Source: JAHFDS01 sp964593795 (GTDB lineage Bacteria; Myxococcota_A; Polyangia; JAHFDS01). Taken from it: a stretch of 64,000 nucleotides of DNA. Below are positions 7,270 through 16,700 of this stretch, piece by piece (the stretch's first letter is position 1; every line of letters starts with the position of its first letter). The position numbers were made by a program, and so were the translations under genes. The stretch spans positions 1-64,000 of the forward strand of contig CAZQJC010000222.1 of assembly GCA_964593795.1 (NCBI GenBank), written 5' to 3'. Under the pieces are notes generated by a model. That model searched no databases and had not been told where the DNA came from. It saw nothing but the letters and a program-made list of their open reading frames with translations.

Positions 7270-8961
7270 CTACTTCGCCCCGTCCTCCAGTACGAGCTCC
7301 ACCAGCCGATCGATCTCCTCGTCCGTGAGCTTCTTGCCGAACTTCGGCATCTTGTTGCGCTCGCCGAAGAGCACGTCCGCGCTGGCGTCCACGATGACCG
7401 CGCGCACCCACGCCTTGGTGCCTCGCCCGCCGAGGTTCGGCCCGCCGCCGTCGGTCTTGCCGTCGGTCTCGTGGCACTCGTCGCAGTCCTTGTCCTCGAA
7501 CAGCTCCGCGCCGCGCTTCGCCTTCGCCTCGTCGACCTTGCCGCCGCCGAGCGCGATCACGTGCTCGACCAGCGCCGCGCGCTCCTCGTCCGTGCCCTTG
7601 ACCGGCTTCATGCGCTTTTCGAGCTTGGTCTTGCCGTACTTCGTGGGGTGCTCCGGATCGCGCAGGAAGTCCGCCAGCCACGCGCGGCCCAGGAACCCCT
7701 TGAGGTCCGGCGCGGTCGCGTCCTCCGAGCCGCGCCCGTCGCGCGTGTGGCACTTGTCGCAGTGGTCCCTCCAGAGCGACAGCGCCTTCCAGCGCGGATC
7801 GTTCTTCCACACCGCGAGGCCGCCCTCGGGCAGCACGCCCGCGCGCGCGAGCCTGCGCGCCTCCTCTGCCTGCGCCGCCGCCTGCACCCGCTGCTTCTGC
7901 ATGGCCGGGTTGCGCTCGTCCTCGAGCACCGCCGCGCCGAAGAGCCCGGCCCACCCGGCGCCTAGCCCCAGCAGCACGCCGAGCGCCAGCTTGCGCTCGC
8001 GCAGCCTGCGCGCCGGCTGCCGGTCGAGGAGCGGCAGCGCGACCAGCACACCCGTCGCCAGGCCCGGCGCGATCACCGTCGCGATCACGTCGAGGCCGCC
8101 CTCGAACCACTTGAGGAGCTGGAAGAGCGGCAGGAAGTACCACTCGGGCCGCGCGATGTACGGCGCCGACGGATCCGCCGGCGCGCCGAGCTCCGCCCCG
8201 TGCTGCCAGACCACCACGCCGACGAGCCCCAGCAGCACGACCACGCACGCCCCGAGGTTGCGCTCGAGCTGCCGCACCGCCGGCACGGCCTTGCGATCCA
8301 GCTCCTCCTCGCTGCGCACGCCCGGCGCGCTCGGTCCGTTCCGCCGGTGCAGCTTGATGTGCAGCCCCGCGATGAGGAGCAGCCCCACCGGCAGCACCAT
8401 CGCGTGCGTCGCGAACACGCGCGAGAGCGTCAGGTTCCCCGGCTCGGCGCCCCCGCGCAGGAGCGGCGCCAGCCACGGCCCCACCACCGGCACGCGGCTC
8501 GTGATCCCCGTGACGACCTGGTTCGACCAGTATCCCTTCTGGTCCCACGGGAGCTGGTACCCCGTCGCCGCCGCGATCACGAGCAGGCCCATCGCCAGCA
8601 GCCCCGACCAGTACGTCAGCTCGCGCGGCGCGCGGTACGCGCCGAACGCGATCACCTGCACGAGGTGCAGGCCGAGCACCACGATCGTCAGGGACGCGCC
8701 GAACGAGTGCACCCCGCGCACGAGCCAGCCGAGCGTCACCTGATCCTGTACGAAGGCCACCGACGCCCACGCGCTCGGCACGCTGGCCGCGTAGTAGTGC
8801 GAGAGCACGATCCCCGTCAGCGCCTGGAGCGCCATCAGGAACGTCAGGATCCAGCCCAGCGTGTAGGCCCAGCGCGCGCCGCCGCGGACCGGCGCGGTCG
8901 CCGCGGCCTCGAGGGCCGCCTCGAGCCCGGTGCGCGCCTCGATCCATTCGCGAAGGCGCAT
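7270..8961 (-). CDS. Cytochrome b with C-terminal diheme cytochrome c
   Basis: Membrane subunit of a quinol:cytochrome c/acceptor oxidoreductase (bc complex). The 563-aa protein has a full cytochrome b core with several transmembrane helices and the histidines expected for two b hemes (GVHSF, LGLHLVQ, FATHAMV, AGLHIKLHR). After the last helices, two c-type heme sites follow: CDKCH (401-405) and CDECH (493-497). Fusion of cytochrome b with two heme c domains removes the need for a separate cytochrome c1. It starts 4 nt after the Rieske gene stop, so the two form one operon with that gene first. Confidence 0.88.
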   Translation of the reverse strand: MRLREWIEARTGLEAALEAAATAPVRGGARWAYTLGWILTFLMALQALTGIVLSHYYAASVPSAWASVAFVQDQVTLGWLVRGVHSFGASLTIVVLGLHLVQVIAFGAYRAPRELTYWSGLLAMGLLVIAAATGYQLPWDQKGYWSNQVVTGITSRVPVVGPWLAPLLRGGAEPGNLTLSRVFATHAMVLPVGLLLIAGLHIKLHRRNGPSAPGVRSEEELDRKAVPAVRQLERNLGACVVVLLGLVGVVVWQHGAELGAPADPSAPYIARPEWYFLPLFQLLKWFEGGLDVIATVIAPGLATGVLVALPLLDRQPARRLRERKLALGVLLGLGAGWAGLFGAAVLEDERNPAMQKQRVQAAAQAEEARRLARAGVLPEGGLAVWKNDPRWKALSLWRDHCDKCHTRDGRGSEDATAPDLKGFLGRAWLADFLRDPEHPTKYGKTKLEKRMKPVKGTDEERAALVEHVIALGGGKVDEAKAKRGAELFEDKDCDECHETDGKTDGGGPNLGGRGTKAWVRAVIVDASADVLFGERNKMPKFGKKLTDEEIDRLVELVLEDGAK

Positions 8962-8964
8962 GTG

Positions 8965-9474
8965 TCAGCCCTTGTTCGCCGTGCCGACCGGGAAGCGGCG
9001 GTAGGTCACCCAGACGCTACCGTCGCCGTCGACCTTGGCCTCGAGCTCGTCCATGTCCCGCGGCGCCGGGCCCGACAGGCGCTTGCCCGTCGCGTCGAAG
9101 CGCGCCTCGTGGCACGGGCACTTGTAGCGCTTCTCCTCGGGCGACCAGTCCACCGCGCAGCCGAGGTGCGGGCACACCACCGACAGCGCGCGCACGCGGT
9201 CTCCGTCCTTTCGCAGCCAGCACGCGCCGACGCGCTCCTTCTCGGTGCGCATCCAGGCGTCGTGGCTGTCGTCCACCACCTCGGCCCGCAGCGGCCCGTC
9301 CGCCGGGAAGTCCGCCATCGTCGCGACCCGCACCGGCTTGCGCAGCGCCTGCACGCCCCGCCGCAGCGGGTGCAGGAACGCGCCCGCGAGCGGCGCCAGC
9401 GCCCCGAGCCCGAGCAGGCCCGCAAGCCCCCTGGCGAGCCCCGACAGCGCCCCGCGCCGCGTCGTCTCCGCCAC
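8965..9474 (-). CDS. Rieske 2Fe-2S subunit of bc complex
   Basis: Rieske iron-sulfur protein of 169 aa, GTG start. An N-terminal transmembrane anchor follows a twin-arginine pair (TTRRGALSGLARG), typical of Tat-exported Rieske proteins. The cluster motifs are CPHLGC and CPCHEARF, giving the two Cys and two His ligands and the disulfide cysteines. It transfers electrons from quinol to the heme c domains of the neighbouring cytochrome b fusion, and is separated from it by only 3 nt. Confidence 0.92.
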   Translation of the reverse strand: MAETTRRGALSGLARGLAGLLGLGALAPLAGAFLHPLRRGVQALRKPVRVATMADFPADGPLRAEVVDDSHDAWMRTEKERVGACWLRKDGDRVRALSVVCPHLGCAVDWSPEEKRYKCPCHEARFDATGKRLSGPAPRDMDELEAKVDGDGSVWVTYRRFPVGTANKG

Positions 9475-9485
9475 GGGCCTCGCAG

Positions 9486-10550
9486 CTACGCCTTCTGCGC
9501 CAGCGGCTGGTAGGTGAACAGCTGGCGGTTCTGCTTCCAGCGGTTCCAGAGCGCGATCCAGAGCGCCAGCGCCGCCATGCTCGACACGAGGCCGATCGCC
9601 TGCGAGGTGGACAGCCCGAGGATCTCTCCGCGCTCCGCGTCGTCGCGCAGGAACTCGATGAGGAAGCGCGCGATGCCGTAGATCATCGTGAACGCGACGA
9701 ACACCTCGCCCGAGAACCGGCGCCTCTTCCGCACCTGGAGCAGGACGATCACGATGAAGATGCCGAGCAGCGTCTCGTAGATCTGCGTCGGGTGCACCGG
9801 CAGGGACTGCGCCGCCGTGTCCGGCAGGAGCTTGAGGTCATGCACGTGGCGCTGCCACGCGGGGCTCCCGCGCATCTTGTTGAGCGCCGTCGGCCCCGGG
9901 AACGTGATGCCCCAGCCCTGCTTCGTGACGCCGCCGAAGTCGCAGCCGTAGAGCAGGCAGCCGACACGCGTGATCGACAGGCCGAGCGCGACCGGCACCG
10001 ATCCGACGTCGGCCCAGCGGAGCAAGCTCCAGCCGTTCTTGCGGCACCAGTACCAGCTCGCGAAGAACCCGCCGAGGAACCCGCCGTAGGCGACGAGCCC
10101 CCCTTCGTTGACCTTGATCATGTCGATCGGGTTCTTGAAGTGGTCGAGGTTGGTGAGCACGTAGAGCACGCGCGCGCCGATGACGGCAACGACCGCCGTC
10201 CACACGTAGATCTGCGCGACGCCCTGGCGCGAGAGGCCATCCTGGTCGGCCAGCCACATCGCGATGTACCAGCCGACGACCAGCGAGAGCCCCAGCATCA
10301 CGCCGTACGAGAAGATCGGCACCGGGTCCCAGGCCTTGTCGAACGCGCCGCCCGCCCAGAACTGCCACTGTCCCGTGCCCACGCGCGCCGCGATGAGCGC
10401 CGCGACGAGCAGCGTCGGGCCCATCGACTTGAGCTCCTTGCGCTTCTTGACGAACGGCACGAGCTGCCCGGCGAGCGCGAGCAGCACGCCCGCGGCGAGC
10501 AGGATGAAGAAGGCTGGCTTGGCGGGGATCTCGAGTAGGAGCGGGCGCAT
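9486..10550 (-). CDS. lgt: Lgt-family diacylglyceryl transferase, variant motif
   Basis: Inner-membrane enzyme family that adds diacylglycerol to the lipobox Cys of prolipoproteins. The 354-aa protein has about seven hydrophobic helices and retains GGLVAYGGFLGG, HPTQIYE and RFLIEFLRDD (with the conserved Tyr/Arg region). The signature normally read as RxGNFxNxE is here RVGCLLYGCDFG, so the Asn and Glu are replaced by Cys; similar Cys variants are known in some bacterial Lgt proteins. It could be the sole Lgt or a paralogue. It lies 11 nt upstream of the Rieske gene and could share its transcript. Confidence 0.78.
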   Translation of the reverse strand: MRPLLLEIPAKPAFFILLAAGVLLALAGQLVPFVKKRKELKSMGPTLLVAALIAARVGTGQWQFWAGGAFDKAWDPVPIFSYGVMLGLSLVVGWYIAMWLADQDGLSRQGVAQIYVWTAVVAVIGARVLYVLTNLDHFKNPIDMIKVNEGGLVAYGGFLGGFFASWYWCRKNGWSLLRWADVGSVPVALGLSITRVGCLLYGCDFGGVTKQGWGITFPGPTALNKMRGSPAWQRHVHDLKLLPDTAAQSLPVHPTQIYETLLGIFIVIVLLQVRKRRRFSGEVFVAFTMIYGIARFLIEFLRDDAERGEILGLSTSQAIGLVSSMAALALWIALWNRWKQNRQLFTYQPLAQKA

Positions 10551-10627
10551 CGGGCTACCGAATCCGTACCACGATGCCGTACATGGTCAAACGAGTACGT
10601 GCGTGGCAGGCACGACCGCGGCGCCGG

Positions 10628-11005
10628 TCAGCCGTACGCTTTTTCGATCCGCTCCTGGTCTTCCTTGCAGCGGATGCAGAGCGCGGTCTCGGGCCGGGCC
10701 TCGAGGCGCTTGAGCGAGATGGGCTCCTCGCACTCCTCGCACACGCCGAACGTCTCATTGTCGATCTTCGCGAGAGCGAGATCGATCTTCTTGAGGAACG
10801 TCTTCTCGCGCCCGCGCAGCCGCAGCATGAAGGACTGCAGGTACTCGCTGGACGCCAGATCCATCTCGTCTGCGAGATCGTCGCTGTCGAGGGTCATGCC
10901 CTCGTCCAGCGTCTTCTGCGCAACCTTCAGGATCTCGGCTTTCTTCGCCTCGAGGATCTCCCGGAATCGCTTGAGATCCTTCTTCTTCAGAACCGCGTTG
11001 GCCAT
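10628..11005 (-). CDS. dksA: RNA polymerase-binding factor DksA
   Basis: DksA/TraR-family factor of 125 aa that binds the RNA polymerase secondary channel with ppGpp. Two long N-terminal helices form a coiled coil whose tip carries DEMDLA (Asp46, Asp49, Ala51), matching the DxxDxA motif. The C-terminal zinc finger has four cysteines (Cys89, Cys92, Cys110, Cys113). The start ATG at 11005 is preceded by a well-formed sigma-70 promoter. Monocistronic by context: lgt begins 77 nt downstream and TetR lies 110 nt upstream, both in the same direction. Confidence 0.93.
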   Translation of the reverse strand: MANAVLKKKDLKRFREILEAKKAEILKVAQKTLDEGMTLDSDDLADEMDLASSEYLQSFMLRLRGREKTFLKKIDLALAKIDNETFGVCEECEEPISLKRLEARPETALCIRCKEDQERIEKAYG

Positions 11006-11064
11006 TCTTGGTCCCTCTCGCCGCGAAAAGACAGGATACCGCCTTTGGAAGGCAGACCGGGCAC

Positions 11065-11092
11065 TCTATACACTCGAAGCATGAATCGTCAA
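11065..11092 (-). promoter_or_regulatory. Sigma-70 promoter of dksA
   Basis: Read on the minus strand: TTGACG (11092-11087), a 16-nt spacer, TATAGA (11070-11065). This gives a leader of about 50-55 nt before the dksA ATG. It is among the best housekeeping promoter matches in the window. Confidence 0.55.
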
Positions 11093-11115
11093 GGGTTCTC
11101 GCATTCTAGACCTCG

Positions 11116-11775
11116 CTAGCTCGGCCTGAAGGTGCCCCACACCAGATAGCTGACGATCTCGCGCGCCAGCACGTCCCGCGGCACCGTGGCCAGCCTCCCG
11201 GCGTCCCCGACCGGCGGCAGGATCGCGCTCGCCACGACCTCGCGAATGCTGCCGAGCACGCAGCGGCCCACGATGTCCGGGTCGCACGGCCGGATGAGGC
11301 CCATCGACACGCCGAGCTCGAGCCCGCCCTTGATGAGCCCGTGCACCTGATCGTAGAAGTCGCGCAGCTTGCGGTCGAACTCGTCGTCGAGCCCCGCGGC
11401 CTCGCGCAGGAGGATGCGGGTCATGTGGCGATGGTCCTCGAGCTTGGCGAGGAGGCGCACCACGTTGTCCTGGAGCTGCTCGACCGGCGCGGGTGCGGAG
11501 CCTGTCACCTCGATCGGCCGGATCGCGGTCCGGATCTCGACGAGGAACGTGTCGAGCAGCTCCTCGAACAGGGCACGCTTGGACGGGAAGTAGAGGTAGA
11601 AGGTCCCGCGCGCGATGCCGGCATCACGGATGAGATCGTCGATCGACGTCTCGTGGTAGCCGCGCTCCGCGAACACACGCCGCGCGCAGTCGAGCACCTG
11701 CTTGCGCCGCTCGGCGCGGATGCGCTCGGCGCGCAGGATTCGCCCGTCGCGCGCGGGTTCTCGTGAGGCTGCCAT
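11116..11775 (-). CDS. TetR/AcrR-family transcriptional regulator
   Basis: One-component repressor of 219 aa. Residues about 18-70 form the TetR DNA-binding domain (QVLDCARRVFAERGYHETSIDDL, AGIARGTFYLYFPSKRALF), with the highly conserved GTFYLYF recognition-helix segment. The C-terminal helical domain should bind an unknown ligand. It is read leftward; the RHH gene and its promoter lie about 80-160 bp away on the other strand, so it could regulate itself or that divergent unit. The ligand and targets cannot be read from the sequence. Confidence 0.88.
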   Translation of the reverse strand: MAASREPARDGRILRAERIRAERRKQVLDCARRVFAERGYHETSIDDLIRDAGIARGTFYLYFPSKRALFEELLDTFLVEIRTAIRPIEVTGSAPAPVEQLQDNVVRLLAKLEDHRHMTRILLREAAGLDDEFDRKLRDFYDQVHGLIKGGLELGVSMGLIRPCDPDIVGRCVLGSIREVVASAILPPVGDAGRLATVPRDVLAREIVSYLVWGTFRPS

Positions 11776-11853
11776 CGATCCGTCGCGAGCACGTTACCAC
11801 CGCGCTCCGACACGACCACAGGCCGCCGTCTGTTCGTGGATGGTTGGTGAGGC

Positions 11854-11883
11854 TTGACACCTGCGCGTAGCGCGGAATACAAA
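11854..11883 (+). promoter_or_regulatory. Sigma-70 promoter of RHH gene
   Basis: Consensus TTGACA (11854-11859), an 18-nt spacer and TACAAA (11878-11883) precede the RHH start by about 55 nt. A good ribosome-binding site (CAGGAGA) sits just before the ATG at 11937. Confidence 0.5.
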
Positions 11884-11936
11884 AGCCTACACCCGTCGGT
11901 GAGATCGGCTCGATCTCGACGCCAGCAGGAGACTCC

Positions 11937-12143
11937 ATGGCCGGTTCGGACAAGCGCAAGCAGAGCCTGTACTTCCCAGAGGAGATGCTCAAGGAGATCC
12001 AGGAGGAGGCGGCCCGTCAGGACCGCTCGCTCTCGTGGATCGTACAGAAGGCCTGGAAGATCGCGCGGAAGGAGATCATGAAGTATCCCTCCGTGAACGA
12101 GTTCCCGGGCGAAGACGACGAGCGCGGCGCTCAGGACGAGTGA
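11937..12143 (+). CDS. Small ribbon-helix-helix protein
   Basis: A 68-aa protein with a strand (RKQSLYF) followed by two helices (EEMLKEIQEEAARQD and SLSWIVQKAWKIARKEI), the layout of CopG/Arc-like ribbon-helix-helix DNA-binding proteins. Its size and sequence resemble a small family annotated in Myxococcota (TIGR04563-like; from memory, unverified). The acidic tail ends in a GTGA overlap with an alpha/beta hydrolase, so the two are translationally coupled. It could be a repressor of its own operon. There is no toxin neighbour, so an antitoxin role is not supported. Confidence 0.75.
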   Translation: MAGSDKRKQSLYFPEEMLKEIQEEAARQDRSLSWIVQKAWKIARKEIMKYPSVNEFPGEDDERGAQDE

Positions 12144-13153
12144 AGCGTCGACCCGCCGCCCCGGCACCAGCGGCTGCTGGTGCTTCGCGGGGCGGTCCTG
12201 CCGCACGTTCGCATGAGGCCCCCGCCACGCGGGAGGCACCGGCCGTCGCGCCCTCGCGTGACGGCTTCGCCGCTTCTGGTCGTGACGGCTTCGCCTATGG
12301 TCGTGACGGCACTCCGATCCACTATCGCGTGACCGGCGCGGGCGGAAGGCCCGCCGTGTTGTGCGATGGCATCGGCTGCGACGGCTACGTCTGGAAGTAC
12401 ATCGAGCCGCAGCTCCTCGCGTCCGGCCGCTTCGACGTCGTGCACTGGCACTACCGAGGGCACGGCCAGACGCCGCCGCCGCGCGAGGCGGACCGCCTGT
12501 CGATCGCCGACCTGGCCGACGACCTCGAGGTCGTGCTCGGCGAGGTGGACGACGCCGCGCCGGACGCGCGCCGCGCGGTCCTGTTCGGCCACTCGATGGG
12601 CGTGCAGGTCTGCCTCGAAGCGTTCCGCCGCTTCCGTCATCGCATCGGCGGCCTCGTCCTCATGTGCGGCAGCTACGGCAACCCGCTGCGCACCTTCAAG
12701 GGCAAGAAGACGCTCGAGCAGGTGCTGCCGGCGCTGCGTACGCTCGTCGGCGCGACACCCAACCTCGCGCGCTACCTCGTGCGCGCGGTGACGCCGACCG
12801 ACCTCGCGTACCTCATCGCCTCGAAGCTCGAGGTGAACGCGGACCTCCTCAAGAAGGAGGACTTCTTCCCGTACCTCTACGGCATCTCGCACGTGCCGCC
12901 GAAGATCTTCGTGGAGATGCTCGCGTACGCGGGACGCCACAGCGCGGGCGATCTGCTCGAGCAGATCGACGTGCCGACGCTCATCGTCGCGGGCGACCGC
13001 GACGGCTTCACGCCCGCGTGGCTGTCGCACGAGATGAACCAGCGCATCGCCGGCAGCGAGCTGCTCGTGATCAAGGACGGCTCGCACACCGCGCCGCTCG
13101 AGCGCAGCGATCTCGTCGAAGAGGCGCTCGCGCGATTCCTCGCGAAGGTCTAG
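12140..13153 (+). CDS. Alpha/beta hydrolase
   Basis: Soluble alpha/beta-hydrolase-fold enzyme of 337 aa starting at the GTG of a GTGA overlap. The first 60 residues are a low-complexity Ala/Pro/Arg segment with a triplicated RDGFA/RDG motif. The catalytic domain follows: HWHYRGHG (oxyanion region), nucleophile elbow GHSMGVQ, acid in VAGDRDGFTP, and His in DGSHTAPLE. All triad residues are present. The substrate is unknown; lipid, ester or haloalkane chemistry are all possible for this fold. It is coupled to the upstream RHH protein. Confidence 0.83.
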   Translation: MKRRPAAPAPAAAGASRGGPAARSHEAPATREAPAVAPSRDGFAASGRDGFAYGRDGTPIHYRVTGAGGRPAVLCDGIGCDGYVWKYIEPQLLASGRFDVVHWHYRGHGQTPPPREADRLSIADLADDLEVVLGEVDDAAPDARRAVLFGHSMGVQVCLEAFRRFRHRIGGLVLMCGSYGNPLRTFKGKKTLEQVLPALRTLVGATPNLARYLVRAVTPTDLAYLIASKLEVNADLLKKEDFFPYLYGISHVPPKIFVEMLAYAGRHSAGDLLEQIDVPTLIVAGDRDGFTPAWLSHEMNQRIAGSELLVIKDGSHTAPLERSDLVEEALARFLAKV

Positions 13154-13720
13154 CCCGAACCCACATCGATGCGCGGGAGCGCCGGTGCTTCGATGGGCAC
13201 CTCGAGCGACTCGTGGCTGAGCTGTGTTTCTCCCACTCCGGCCTCCGGCCTTCGTGGGGCCCCGTGTCGTCCTCGGCACAGCCTGCGGCGACACCACGCT
13301 CGCTTCGCTCGCCTTGGGCGGGCGCTAGGTCGCTCGCCGGCCGGCCGCATGCTGCTCGACCAGCTCCGGCGGGATCGCGCGGCGCCACGGGGGCCGTAGC
13401 GTTCGCTCCTCTGGTCGGTCGATCTGCCCGAGGGCCCTGCCGCGGATGTGACGCCGATCAACGGAATGCGTCCATGTGGGTGCGCTCCGGCTCCGCGACG
13501 GGGAAGCGGGAGATGACTCATGGGTCAGCCGGCCGGCTGCTGCACGCGAGCGCGCATTCCGCGCCATCCGGGGCGCAGACGGGGGCCTTCCGTCCCATGT
13601 GGCGATCCACGGTTCCGGGCTGCTGTCCACAGGCCGGAAAGTTCTTCCACTACGTACGCTGGCATGCTTGACGGGCAGAAAGCGAAGACGCTAATCTCCG
13701 CCCTCGGCGGGAGGCTCATC
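13154..13720. other. 567-bp intergenic region, no gene recognised
   Basis: The longest gene-free stretch in the window. All frames across it are Arg/Pro/Ala/Ser-rich without recognisable domains or good ribosome-binding sites. It contains small CG-rich palindromic words around 13240-13330 and, at its right end, a candidate promoter for the next gene. It may include a decayed gene remnant, but none could be identified. Confidence 0.5.
13668..13695 (+). promoter_or_regulatory. Candidate sigma-70 promoter of 13721 gene
   Basis: TTGACG (13668-13673), a 16-nt spacer and GCTAAT (13690-13695) lie 25 nt before the ATG at 13721; a GGGAGG ribosome-binding site is in between. Moderate match. Confidence 0.4.
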
Positions 13721-16700
13721 ATGCGGAAATCGCTCAAGAATCGTGGCGCTGGTCTGACCAGTATCGGTCGAATGGCTGTCGCCACCTGGATCATGGCGGT
13801 CGTGGCCGCATGCGGAGGCGGGCAATCGTGCTCCTGTCTCAAGCCCTTGCCGAACGGGTTTCCCGCGGAGAAGCGGAACCCGAATTCGATCCAGGCGCGC
13901 GTGTCTCCGGAGGGCATCCAGTTCCTCCAGACCAACATCGGCACGCTGATCGGCTCGCTGATCCCGGGCGGCCTCTCGTTCGCGATCCCGCCGACGTGCA
14001 CGGGCTCGACGCAGATCTGCTGCCCGGGCGGCGTGAGCCCGCCGAACCCGGACCCGATGTGCCACGCCACCGCGAGCGTCACGAACGCCGTGCTCTCGCC
14101 GCAGGAGGGCATGAACGCGCTCGATTTCACGATCCGAGCGACGCTCGCGACGAGCTCGGCGAGCGGCAACACGATGCCGGTCCACGCGACGTTCATCGGC
14201 ATCACCGTCGACTGTGACGTCAGCATCAACACGATGGCGTCGGGCGTGCAGGACCTCGCGCTCCAGGGCCGCCTGTCGATGGCGATCGATCCGCGCACGA
14301 ACACCACGCGCATGTCGGTGACGAACGTGACGGTGGCGGACCTCGACAATGGAGACATCACGCTGTCGGGCGGCGCGCTCTGCACGATCGCCGATCTCAT
14401 CAAGCCGCTCTTCATCGGCACGTTGACGTCGCAGTTCACCGGCACGATCGGCGGGACCATCAACGACCAGCTCTGCGCCAAGTGCACGGGCATGGCTCCG
14501 CTCGCGCAGGAGTGCGGCACGTTCGCGACCGCCTGCACGATGGGCGTGTGCCAGCAACCGGCCGCGTCGGGCATGGGCACCGAGTGTGTGCAGAAGCTCG
14601 GCGCCGAGGGCCAGGTGGACCTCGGCACCCTGCTCGCGTCGTTCGCGCCGGGCCTGCAGGCCGGCATGGACATCTACGCGGTCGCTGGCGGCTACGCCGA
14701 GTCGAACAACATGGGCCTGAACCTGGGCCTGCTCGGCGGCGCCGAGCCCAACCCGGCGGCCGGCTCGAGCTGCGTGCCCCAGACGGCGGCGCCTGCGCTG
14801 GCGCCCGCGCCTCGCTCTGCGACGTTCGGCGGCACGGCGATGGCGCCGGTCTCGCACCACGTCGGCATCGGCATCCACAAGTCGTACCTCGAGCGCGCGC
14901 TGTTCTCGATCTGGAAGGGCGGGGCGCTGTGCCTGAACGTCGGCGGTGCCACCGTCGCGCAGCTCAACTCGGAGACGTTCAACCTGCTCGTGCCGTCGCT
15001 GCCGGACGTGCTCGGTGACTGGCCGGTGCCGCTGTCGCTCAAGCTCCTGCCGCAGAAGCCGCCGGAGGTGACGCTCGGCAAGAACGAGATCCGCCGCGAC
15101 ATGTCGGGCAACCGCACGCTCGGCGACCCGCTGCTCAAGCTCAAGCTCCCGGGCCTCATCCTCGAGTTCTACGGCCTCGTCCAGGACCGCTACGTGCGCC
15201 TGTTCAAGGTCACGACGGACCTCACGCTGCCGATCGGCCTCGACGTGGATGCGGCCGGCAAGCTCATCCCGGTCCTGGGCGACGCGCGAACGGCGTTCCA
15301 GAACATCGTGGTCAGCGACCTCGATCTGCTGACGGACGACCCGATGCAGGTCGCCGACACGCTCCCCGCGCTGCTCGGTGTGGCGCTGCCGCTCCTGACC
15401 CAGGGGCTCTCGGGCTTCGCGCTTCCGAACCTCATGGGCCTCAAGCTCGACATCCCGGCGGGCGGCATCACGTCCACCGACATGAACACGTTCATGGGCA
15501 TCTTCACGAACCTCGCCGCGGCGACGCCGATCGTGCGGCCGGTCCAGACCGAGGCCGAGGTGGTCGCGCTCGCGTTGCCGAAGAGGGCCGAGTGGGCTGC
15601 CTCGCTGCGTGACGCCGCGAAGGCGCCGGCGGTGACGCTGCGCGTGCGCGCGTCGAGCCACGGGGGCGCGCTCGGCGCGGGCGCGTACGAGTGGCAGTAC
15701 CGCTTCGACGGCGGGCCGTGGTCGGTGTTCCAGGACGCCGAGCAGCTCACGCTCCGCGATCCGGCGCTCTTCTGGCAGGCCCGGCACCTCGTGGAGGTGC
15801 GCTCGCGCAGGGTCGGGGAGACCGCCTCGCTCGGCGAGATCGTGACGCTGCCGGTCCTGGTCGACGTGCTGCCGCCGCGCGTGCGCGCGCAGACCGACGG
15901 CTCGCTCGAGGCGCTCGACGGCGTGACTGCGGTGGCCGATCTCCGCTGGGCCTTCCGGATGCCCGACGGCACCACGACGGCGTGGTCGCGCGAGGCTCGC
16001 ATCCCCGAGGGGGCCCTCGCGGCGTACGTGACCGACGAGGCGGGCAACGTGTCGTCGCTCTGGATCCGCACACCGGCGCCGGGCGAGGAAGTGGCGCCGG
16101 GCGAGGCCGGTGGCAAGGACCCGGTCGCGCGCGGCACCGGCTGCGCGTCGGGCGGCGAGGGGTCGAGCTCTGGGGGCCTCGCGCTCCTCGGCCTCGGTCT
16201 GCTGGCGGTGCTGCTCCGGCGGCGCGGCGCGGCCGTGAAGCTGGCTGCCGTCGTGGCGCTGCCGTTCGCCGCCTGCTCGAACGACGCCATCAGCGGCGTG
16301 ACCTTCGACGGCGGCGCGGGCCGCGGTGGCGCGGGTGGCGCGGGCGGCGCGCCCGTGACTGATGGGCCGGTCGTGCCGATGCCCGACGCCCCGCCGATGT
16401 TCAACACGCCCGGTGCGCAGGGCCGGTACTCGGATCTCGCGGCTGCGAGCGGCAAGGTGCTCGTGTCCGGGTACGAGGCCAAGTTCGGCGACCTGATGGT
16501 CGGCGAGCCGGGCGCCGACGGCAAGGTCGCGTGGCGCTTCGTGGACGGCGTGCCGGCGGAGACGCCGGTCTTCCCGGCGAGCGGCTACCGCGGCGGCATC
16601 CGTGGCGAGGGCGACGACGTCGGGCAGTACACCTCGATCGCGATGGGCGCGGACGGCAAGGCGATGATCGCCTACCTCGACGTCACGCACGGCGCGCTCA

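Noticed and set aside
11937..13153. Toxin-antitoxin module from the RHH protein and coupled gene
   Set aside because: The coupled gene is a 337-aa alpha/beta hydrolase with a full catalytic triad, not a toxin family.
13154..13720. Possible small genes in the 567-bp gap, including a minus-strand frame ending near 13325 (RRAIPPELVEQHAAGRRAT)
   Set aside because: The frames are Arg/Ser/Pro-rich, overlap each other, lack ribosome-binding sites and could not be assigned; a decayed transposase or other relic was considered but not supported by any clear motif.
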